Positions 8,355 to 14,967 of a DNA stretch of 64,000 nucleotides are shown here, one piece after another. Each line of letters begins with the position of its first letter. The first letter of the stretch is position 1. The notes beneath the pieces were generated by a model that was given only the letters and a program-made list of their open reading frames with translations, was not told the origin of the DNA and searched no databases. The stretch is from an uncultured Hyphomonadaceae bacterium (lineage in GTDB: Bacteria > Pseudomonadota > Alphaproteobacteria > Caulobacterales > Hyphomonadaceae): assembly GCA_938084575.1 (NCBI GenBank), contig CALKFG010000005.1, positions 248,001-312,000 on the forward strand, given 5' to 3'. Made by a program: the position numbers and the translations under genes.

Positions 8355-10136
8355 TTAATCGACCGGGGCCATGCCCCGGTCCGCCGGGCCACGGCGGCGC
8401 CGGTTGCCGGGAATGCGAATATCTTCAACCAGTTTCTGGATCTCAGCCGGGGGCGCTTTGGTCAGAAGGGCGACACCTGCGCCAGCGAGAAGAGCCAGCC
8501 ACATGAAAACAAAGCCGATCCCTTCCGGTGAGATAGACCATAGATACTGGGAAGGGTCTCCCCCGCCAAACTTGAAATAATAGATATAGGAAAAGGTTGA
8601 AATCAGCCCCGTCAGCATTGCGGTGATGGCGCCTTCCCGGTTCATCCGTTTCCAGAATATGCCAAGCAGGATCACCGGAAACAGCGAGGCGGCGGCGAGG
8701 CCGAACGCGAAGGCGACCACCTCCGCGACAAAGCCGAGCGTGTTTGAGAAAATCCCGAGCAATCCCGCCGCCATGACAGCGCCTGCGGCAGCGAGTCGGG
8801 CGATTCGAAGCTCTGCAGTGTCCGACATGTTTGGAAACAGCGTTCGTCGGCAGATATCGTGGCTGACAGCAGACGATATTACCATAAGCAGCCCGGCAGC
8901 GGTCGACAAAGCGGCCGCGAGCCCCCCCGCGACGACCAGTCCGATAACCCAGCCGGGCAGTTTAGCGATCTGAGGGTTTGCCAGGACAAAAATATCTCGG
9001 TTGGGCTCGACCTCATTGAGAAGGCCGTCAGGCGCATCGGGTCCGCGATACTGCATCAGGCCATCCCGGTTCTTGTCTTCATAGGTCAGCAGCCCAGTCG
9101 GCTCCCAGTCCTTGTACCATTCTGGAACAGGCTTGCCGCCGGCGGCGGTAATTTCGGCCGCACGTGCGGCATAATTTTCTGCGTCGCCAATATATGTGGC
9201 TCCGTCGACGGTATCGATGAAGTTGATCCGGGCGAACGCACCCACAGCCGGTGCCGTTGTGTACAGCAGGGCAATGAAGACCAGCGCCCAGCCGGCTGAA
9301 ATGCGCGCAGCTTTGGCGCTGGGCACTGTGAAGAACCGAATAATGACATGCGGAAGCCCGGCTGTGCCGAACATCAGGGCGCCGGTAATGGCGAAAATAT
9401 CCACCATGGCTTTGCTGGACTGGGTATATTCCAGAAAGCCGAGATCACCCAACGTCGTATTGAGCTTCTCAAGCATGGAAATATTCTGGTCTGGAATGTC
9501 AGAAATAAAGCCCAGCTGGGGGACGGGTGTCCCGGTGATGGTTATCGAAATAAAGATTGCGGGGACAGTATAGGCAAAAATCAGAACGCAATATTGCGCG
9601 ACCTGAGTGTAGGTGATGCCTTTCATGCCGCCGAGCACCGCATAGAAGAAGACGACAACCATACCGATGATGATGCCCCACTCGAAAGGCACCCCGAGAA
9701 AGCCGGAAAAGGCCACCCCGACCCCTTTCATCTGGCCCGCGATATAGGTGAAGGACACGAACAGGGCGCAGATCACTGCAATGACCCGGGCCGTCGTGGA
9801 ATTGTACCTGTCTCCGACAAAATCCGGCACAGTGAATTTTCCGAATTCGCGCAAAAAGGGGGCGAGGAGAACGGCGAGCAGAACAAAGCCCCCGGTCCAG
9901 CCCATCAGATAGACCGATCCGCCATAGCCCAGAAAGGCGATCAGCCCGGCCATGGACAGAAAAGACGCTGCCGACATCCAGTCTGCCGCCGTGGCCATGC
10001 CATTGATCGTGGGGTGGACGTCGTGACCGGCAACATAAAATTCACCGGTCGAGCCGGCCCGCGCCCAGATGGCGATCCCGATATAAATGGCGAAGGTCAG
10101 GCCGACAAAGCCGAATGTCCAGAACTGCTGATCCAT
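8355..10136 (-). CDS. VC_2705-type sodium/solute symporter (ActP-like)
   Basis: 593-residue inner-membrane SSS-family transporter. Landmarks are the N-terminal AGHDVHPTINGMATAADWMS, TAADWMSAASFLSMAGLI and FGTAGLPHVIIRFFTVP, as in acetate/monocarboxylate permease ActP and the VC_2705 subgroup. A hydrophilic insert around residues 335-390 (KDWEPTGLLTYEDKNRDG) is characteristic of that subgroup. It starts 4 bases after the DUF4212 gene ends; DUF4212 proteins almost always pair with this symporter class and are thought to be a small accessory subunit. The substrate is probably acetate or another short carboxylate, which is not provable here. It is the last gene of the FixL/FixJ-containing minus-strand cluster. 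The C terminus is arginine-rich. Confidence 0.88.
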   Translation of the reverse strand: MDQQFWTFGFVGLTFAIYIGIAIWARAGSTGEFYVAGHDVHPTINGMATAADWMSAASFLSMAGLIAFLGYGGSVYLMGWTGGFVLLAVLLAPFLREFGKFTVPDFVGDRYNSTTARVIAVICALFVSFTYIAGQMKGVGVAFSGFLGVPFEWGIIIGMVVVFFYAVLGGMKGITYTQVAQYCVLIFAYTVPAIFISITITGTPVPQLGFISDIPDQNISMLEKLNTTLGDLGFLEYTQSSKAMVDIFAITGALMFGTAGLPHVIIRFFTVPSAKAARISAGWALVFIALLYTTAPAVGAFARINFIDTVDGATYIGDAENYAARAAEITAAGGKPVPEWYKDWEPTGLLTYEDKNRDGLMQYRGPDAPDGLLNEVEPNRDIFVLANPQIAKLPGWVIGLVVAGGLAAALSTAAGLLMVISSAVSHDICRRTLFPNMSDTAELRIARLAAAGAVMAAGLLGIFSNTLGFVAEVVAFAFGLAAASLFPVILLGIFWKRMNREGAITAMLTGLISTFSYIYYFKFGGGDPSQYLWSISPEGIGFVFMWLALLAGAGVALLTKAPPAEIQKLVEDIRIPGNRRRRGPADRGMAPVD

Positions 10137-10140
10137 ATGT

Positions 10141-10407
10141 CTAAGCCTCGATGCCGAATTTGCGCTCCAGCCTGTTCATGGCGTGGCAATAATAGAAAAT
10201 CAGGCCGACAAAGACGTAGATCGCCCCATTTTGCGAAAACCAGAAGCCGAGGGGAGCGCCGCCGATTGCGTATTGGTCGAGCCATTCCCGGAAAAGGATT
10301 CCCGCGCCATAGGATACGGCAAACCAGATCGTGAGAAGGCCCAGCGTCAGGCGCAATGTTGCTCGCCAGTAGGCTTTTTCGTCAATTTTCGGATCTGTCC
10401 CGCTCAT
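10141..10407 (-). CDS. DUF4212 small membrane subunit of the symporter
   Basis: 88 residues with two predicted membrane segments (LTLGLLTIWFAVSYGAGILF and a second around FVGLIFYYCHAMNRLE). The pattern W-x(3)-RLT near the N terminus, GAPLGFWFSQNG in the middle and YxxxMNxLE at the end is that of DUF4212 proteins. They occur next to VC_2705-type symporters and probably assemble with them. A strong AGGAAGGTGGGG site precedes the ATG. Stop and next start are 4 bases apart, so translation is likely coupled. Confidence 0.88.
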   Translation of the reverse strand: MSGTDPKIDEKAYWRATLRLTLGLLTIWFAVSYGAGILFREWLDQYAIGGAPLGFWFSQNGAIYVFVGLIFYYCHAMNRLERKFGIEA

Positions 10408-10521
10408 GCCCCACCTTCCTCGCCTCTAAGCCCGGGCGGCCGACCAGCACGCGGCCTTCCCGGATAGGGGAAAGCATGCCGTATCTCCCGGGGCAAGAAA
10501 AGGGAAAAGGAGGACGGGTGT

Positions 10522-10965
10522 TCAGGGGTGTCCCAGAATCACGGCAATCCGGGCCGACAGCCGGTCGGCGGTCGCGGGTTTTTCCATCACATCCTCAAAG
10601 CCTGCGGCGAGCGCGCGCTTGCGCAGTGTGGGAGAGAAAAATCCGGTAATCATCAGGGCTGGCGTCATGTCGCCCTTGGCCCGGAGACGGTTCAGCAATT
10701 CAATGCCGTTCATGTGGGCCATTTTGAAATCGATCAGAAGACAGGCAACCCGCGGACGCCGGCGCAGGCTGAGCAGTTCGATCGCGCCCTCATAGACGTC
10801 AACGGCATAGCCGCGGCCCCGTAACAACAGGGTCATCGACCGGCGAACCTGGTCATCGTCCTCGATCAGGGCGAGGCGCTCGGGCTCTTCGGTCAGGCGC
10901 ACAATAGCCCGGGCGGGCTTGCGGGAGGACAGGTGTCGGAACATGGCGCGGTGAGTGTAGGCCAT
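10522..10965 (-). CDS. Stand-alone receiver-domain response regulator
   Basis: 147 residues with one CheY-like receiver domain at about 30-145 and no output domain. It has the acidic pocket (IEDDD, 35-38), the phospho-acceptor Asp79 in LLIDFKM, the switch Thr in MITGF and the conserved Lys in VMEKP. It lies 25 bases downstream of the FixJ-like gene and in the same direction, so it may take phosphate from the FixL-like kinase or dampen signalling to FixJ. A basic 25-residue N-terminal extension precedes the receiver; the internal Met8 could be the true start. A 114-base gap separates it from DUF4212. Confidence 0.82.
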   Translation of the reverse strand: MAYTHRAMFRHLSSRKPARAIVRLTEEPERLALIEDDDQVRRSMTLLLRGRGYAVDVYEGAIELLSLRRRPRVACLLIDFKMAHMNGIELLNRLRAKGDMTPALMITGFFSPTLRKRALAAGFEDVMEKPATADRLSARIAVILGHP

Positions 10966-10990
10966 ACTTCCGTGTAATCTTTAGGGGCAT

Positions 10991-11620
10991 CTACCTAATA
11001 TCTGGCCCCACCGGCCGTCCGATATCTGCCAGAAAAGCCAGACGCAGCGCCGTTGAAAGATTTTCAGCTTCGAGCTTTTCCATCAGATTGGCCCGGTGGA
11101 TTTCCACTGTGCGCGGCGAGATCGACAGGGTTTCGGCGATGGCCTTATTGGTCAGGCCCTCAACCAGATGGTTGAGCACGTCGCGCTCCCGTGCGGTCAG
11201 CTTCGCGATCCGGGCTGATGCCGCAGCCTTCAGGCGGGCATCCCCCGAGCGGGTCGACAGGCGTTCAAACGCTGTATCAATGGCTTTGAGCAGGGCCTTT
11301 TTTTCATAAGGCTTTTCCAGGAACTCAATCGCTCCCGCTTTCATGGCGCTGACCGCGACGGCCACATCGCCATGGCCGGTCAGGATGATCACCGGCATTC
11401 GGATGCCCCGTTTCTTGAGCTCGGCCTGAACGGCGAGGCCGTCAAGGCCGGGCATTCGCATATCCAAAAGAATACAGCCGGTCTCATCCGCCTCGACGTT
11501 CTCGAGGAAATGCACCCCGTCGCGAAAGGTTTTCACGGTGTAACCGGAATGCCTGAGCATAAAGCTCGCAGAGTGGCGGATGGCCTCGTCATCATCGACG
11601 AGATAGATCGTCTGGGTCAA
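10991..11620 (-). CDS. fixJ: FixJ-family response regulator
   Basis: 209 residues: receiver domain (acidic DDDE at 9-12, phospho-acceptor Asp53 in CILLDMRMPG, Thr in ILTGHGD, Lys in FLEKP) and a C-terminal LuxR/FixJ helix-turn-helix (LTARERDVLNHLVEGLTNK and SISPRTVEIHRANLMEKL). FixJ proteins are phosphorylated by FixL under low oxygen and activate transcription. The start overlaps the stop of the upstream kinase gene by 4 bases (ATGA), a standard sign of a coupled two-component pair. Given the downstream symporter, the regulon may include carbon uptake rather than nitrogen fixation. The symbol reflects the family, not a proven orthologue. Confidence 0.88.
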   Translation of the reverse strand: MTQTIYLVDDDEAIRHSASFMLRHSGYTVKTFRDGVHFLENVEADETGCILLDMRMPGLDGLAVQAELKKRGIRMPVIILTGHGDVAVAVSAMKAGAIEFLEKPYEKKALLKAIDTAFERLSTRSGDARLKAAASARIAKLTARERDVLNHLVEGLTNKAIAETLSISPRTVEIHRANLMEKLEAENLSTALRLAFLADIGRPVGPDIR

Positions 11621-12786
11621 GCGGGCGGTCCTCCTGGTGCTGCGTCGATGACAATCTGGAAAGCCGCGCCCTGGTCCGGCTCTGAGAGAAGGTCAATCCT
11701 ACCGCCGTGGGCTTCGATAATGGTCTGGCAAATCGACAGGCCGAGGCCCATCCCGCCAGGCTTGGAGCTGTGAAACGGGTTGAAGGGATCGTGCCCCTCG
11801 GTCAGGTCGAAGCCGGGGCCGTTGTCCCGAATGGTCAGTCGGACACGGTCCTTGCCCTGACATTCCGCCTGGATGCAGATCTGGGGGTTCTCGGTATCCT
11901 GCAGCGCCTCAATCGCATTTTTTACAAGGTTGAGCAGGACTTGCCGGAGCTGGATCTTGTCGGCGAGAACCTGCGGCAGATCGGTGTCAAGGCGTTCAAT
12001 GACCCGAGCGAGACGGCCTTCCAGTCCAATCTTGGCCAGAGACACCGCTTCGGCGATCACGGCCCGCAAATCGACCGGGCGCAGTTCCAGTTCGCCGCGG
12101 GAAACATAGTCCCGCAACCGGCGGACAATCTGCCCTGCGCGGACCGATTGTGTGGTTGCGGCATTCAGGGCGTCTGTGACAAGGCCAAGCGTTTCGGGAT
12201 CTGGAGTTTCCAGCAGGTCGCGGGCCGCCTCAAGATAATTGGCCACCGCGGTCAGGGGCTGGTTAAGCTCATGGGCCATGGCGGAGGCCATTGTGCCCAC
12301 AGCGCTGAGCCGCGAGAAATTCGCCAGCTCCGCCTGCATTTCTGAGATGCGGTGGGCATTGGCCTGCTGCTCGGTGAGGTCGCGGAGATAGCCAGTGAAC
12401 AGGCGGCGGCCATGAAGGCGGGCTTCACCAATTTTCAGCTCGACCGGAAAGCTTTCGCCATTGGCGCGCCGGGCCTGAACAATGCGGCCGATCCCGATGA
12501 TCTGCTTCTCCCCGGTCTTCATGTAATTGTCCATATAGCGGTCGTGATGGTCCCGGTCGGAAGCGGTCATCAGCATGGACACATTGCGCCCGGTGACGTT
12601 TTCGGCCCTGTAGCCGAAAAGCCTTTCTGCCGCGTGCGAGAAGGCGAGAATGACCCCGTTTTCATCGATCACGATCATCGCATCAGGGACCGAGCCCAGA
12701 ATGGAGCGCAGCAGGGACCTGAGATGGCCAGACGCCTCTGTTTCGAGGAATGGGCTCTTGTCCGTCGGGATCTGGGTGTCCTTCAT
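11617..12786 (-). CDS. fixL: FixL-like haem-PAS oxygen-sensing histidine kinase
   Basis: 389 residues from ATG 12786 (the open frame reaches 12861 with a proline/alanine-rich, unconvincing extension). Soluble, with one PAS domain (about 25-140), then HisKA (His172 in AMAHELNQPL), an N box (NLVKNAIEAL) and G boxes (DNGPGFD, GMGLGLSI). The PAS keeps the FixL haem signature: a His followed exactly 20 residues later by the Arg of IIGIGR. In Bradyrhizobium FixL these are the haem ligand His200 and the oxygen-sensing Arg220. The FTGYLRDLTE ending also matches FixL. It therefore probably binds haem and senses oxygen. It overlaps fixJ by 4 bases and is divergent from the amidohydrolase gene. Confidence 0.86.
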   Translation of the reverse strand: MKDTQIPTDKSPFLETEASGHLRSLLRSILGSVPDAMIVIDENGVILAFSHAAERLFGYRAENVTGRNVSMLMTASDRDHHDRYMDNYMKTGEKQIIGIGRIVQARRANGESFPVELKIGEARLHGRRLFTGYLRDLTEQQANAHRISEMQAELANFSRLSAVGTMASAMAHELNQPLTAVANYLEAARDLLETPDPETLGLVTDALNAATTQSVRAGQIVRRLRDYVSRGELELRPVDLRAVIAEAVSLAKIGLEGRLARVIERLDTDLPQVLADKIQLRQVLLNLVKNAIEALQDTENPQICIQAECQGKDRVRLTIRDNGPGFDLTEGHDPFNPFHSSKPGGMGLGLSICQTIIEAHGGRIDLLSEPDQGAAFQIVIDAAPGGPPA

Positions 12787-12918
12787 CAGTGCCCAGACTA
12801 GCGCGGCTTTGCCGCTTGGAAAAGTACCGGGCCCGGCTGCCCCTGCCTGCCCCTTTGACACCGGGGCCCCGTTTGTGAAACTCTCCCGCGGTGAAGACAG
12901 GGCAGGAGGCGGGACCCC

Positions 12919-14727
12919 ATGGGCGAATTTGATCTTGTGATTCGGGCCGGGCTGATTGTGGACGGGTCCGGGGAGGCTCCCTTTGAGGCGGATATTGGGC
13001 TACGCGATGGTCTGGTCGCCGAGATCGGCCCCGACCTTGGCGCGGGCGGCGAGGAGATTGATGCGACCGGGCTGATCGTGACCCCCGGTTTCGTTGATAT
13101 ACACACCCATTATGATGGCCAGGCGAGTTGGGACAGCCGGCTGACACCCTCGTCCGAGCATGGTGTGACGACCGTGGTCATGGGCAATTGCGGGGTCGGC
13201 TTTGCGCCCTGCCGGCCGGACGATCGTGACCGCCTGATCAGCCTGATGGAGGGGGTTGAGGATATCCCCAATCCTGTGCTCGCGGCCGGACTAAGCTGGA
13301 ACTGGGAAAGCTTTGAAGAGTATTTGCGAGTTCTCGAGAGCCGGCCACATGATATCGACTTTGCCTGCCAGATCCCGCACGGGCCGCTGCGGGTCCATGT
13401 CATGGGCGCCCGGGGGGCAGCACGCGACCCCGCCAGCGACGCCGATATCGCGGCTATGGCGGCACTGGCCCGTGAGGCGATCGAAGCCGGGGCGCTGGGA
13501 TTTTCGACGTCGCGGACCCTGAATCACCGCACCAGCACCGGCGATCCGACACCGTCTTATATGGCGGCCGAGCGAGAACTGGTCGGAATTGCCAAGGGGT
13601 TACAGGCCGCGGGCGGCGGGCTGCTGCAGGTGGTGTCTGATTTTACCGACGGGCCTCATGAGCGCCAGCTGCTGCGCAACATGATGGCGCAATCAGGGCG
13701 GCCGATGATTGTGACCCTGGCCCAGGCCCACCGGGCGCCGCACGCCTGGCGGCAGCTGCTCGACTGGATCGAGGCGGAAAATCAGGCCGGGCTTGATTTA
13801 AAAGGGCTGGTTTGCGGCCGGCCCGTCGGCATCCTTCTGGGCCTCGACGCCACGATGAACCCGTTTTCGCTGAACCCTGCTTATATGGCCCTGGCGGACC
13901 TTCCGCTGGCGGAGCGCGTCGCCGCGATGCGGCAGCCAGAGACCCGGGCGCGGATTCTCTCGGCGGCAGATGCGGCGCCGGACAACGCCTTCAATGCGGT
14001 CATCGCCAACTACGCCTACATGTTTGTTCTGGGCGATCCGCCAGATTATGAGCAGGGTCCCGAGCGCAGCCTTGCAGCGCAGGCCCAGCGGCAGGGAACG
14101 ACGCCGCAGGCGCTGGCCTATGACATCCTGCTTGAGCAGGAGGGGGCCGCGCTGCTCTACACGCCGTTCCTGAATTATGCCGAGTTCAGCCTTGATCCGA
14201 GTCTCGAAATGATGCGCCATCCTCATACGGTGCTGGGCCTGGGAGACGGCGGGGCCCATGTCGGCATGATTTGTGATGGCAGCTTTCCAACCTCCATGCT
14301 GACCCATTGGACCCGGGACCGCACCCGCGGCGACCAGCTGTCGCTGGCCGAGGCGGTGAGAGCGCAGACCTGGGACACCGCACGAGCCTATGGATTGCAC
14401 GACCGCGGCTTGCTGCGACCCGGCCTCAAGGCTGACCTCAATCTCATCGACCATGCGCGGTTGCGCCTGCATCCACCGGTCATGGCGCATGATCTGCCGG
14501 CCGGCGGCAAGCGCCTGATGCAAAAGGCCGATGGCTATGTTGCGACCCTGGTCTCTGGCGTGGTGATCCAGCGCGATGGACAGCCGACCGGGGCCATGCC
14601 CGGCCGTCTGGTCCGGGGGACATGCGGGATAGAAGCGGGACAGGTGGCGGGACAGCCTGCGGGACAGGCGGCGGGATCGGCCACCTCTGTCCAGCCCGGA
14701 GACCGGACTCGGGGCGGGCCAGCCTGA
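12919..14727 (+). CDS. N-acyl-D-amino-acid deacylase-family amidohydrolase
   Basis: 602-residue metal-dependent hydrolase with the D-aminoacylase pattern. The small beta-sandwich N terminus leads into FVDIHTHYDGQ (metal ligands His62 and His64), followed by GVTTVVMGNCGVGFAP with Cys91, a metal ligand in D-aminoacylases. GALGFSTSR and the late GLGDGGAHVG with a catalytic Asp region also fit. Family members release D-amino acids or act on related N-acyl amides or hydantoin-like compounds; the substrate cannot be named. No signal peptide is seen, so it is probably cytoplasmic. The last 40 residues or so are a low-complexity Gly/Gln/Ala tail encoded by a 12-bp tandem repeat. Confidence 0.82.
   Translation: MGEFDLVIRAGLIVDGSGEAPFEADIGLRDGLVAEIGPDLGAGGEEIDATGLIVTPGFVDIHTHYDGQASWDSRLTPSSEHGVTTVVMGNCGVGFAPCRPDDRDRLISLMEGVEDIPNPVLAAGLSWNWESFEEYLRVLESRPHDIDFACQIPHGPLRVHVMGARGAARDPASDADIAAMAALAREAIEAGALGFSTSRTLNHRTSTGDPTPSYMAAERELVGIAKGLQAAGGGLLQVVSDFTDGPHERQLLRNMMAQSGRPMIVTLAQAHRAPHAWRQLLDWIEAENQAGLDLKGLVCGRPVGILLGLDATMNPFSLNPAYMALADLPLAERVAAMRQPETRARILSAADAAPDNAFNAVIANYAYMFVLGDPPDYEQGPERSLAAQAQRQGTTPQALAYDILLEQEGAALLYTPFLNYAEFSLDPSLEMMRHPHTVLGLGDGGAHVGMICDGSFPTSMLTHWTRDRTRGDQLSLAEAVRAQTWDTARAYGLHDRGLLRPGLKADLNLIDHARLRLHPPVMAHDLPAGGKRLMQKADGYVATLVSGVVIQRDGQPTGAMPGRLVRGTCGIEAGQVAGQPAGQAAGSATSVQPGDRTRGGPA
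14635..14682 (+). repeat. Four imperfect 12-bp tandem repeats in the amidohydrolase 3' end
   Basis: Consecutive units GCGGGACAGGTG, GCGGGACAGCCT, GCGGGACAGGCG and GCGGGATCGGCC encode AGQV-AGQP-AGQA-AGSA. The unit is a multiple of three, so copy-number change keeps the frame. Confidence 0.8.
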
Positions 14728-14967
14728 CGCCCGTCGCGGGCCGCAGGCGGCCCCCGGGCGGGTCCCCCGCGGCAGGAGGGCGGCACCTGTGCCGTGACCC
14801 AGATTACACACTGAGAACCGAAAATGGTGAGAGGATGCTAAAGCGGTTGACAAAACCCGGTCGGGCTGACTGAACTGACGTCAGCGTACCTCCGGGGACA
14901 ATGGGGGCGCAGCCATGTTATTATCGTCGCGAGCCCTGACCGGCCGCCTCGGGGAGGAGAAAACTAC

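Noticed and set aside
12787-12861. Longer FixL start at 12861
   Set aside because: The extra 25 residues are Gly/Ala/Pro-rich, have no ribosome-binding site and crowd the divergent amidohydrolase start; ATG 12786 is preferred, though it too has only a weak site.
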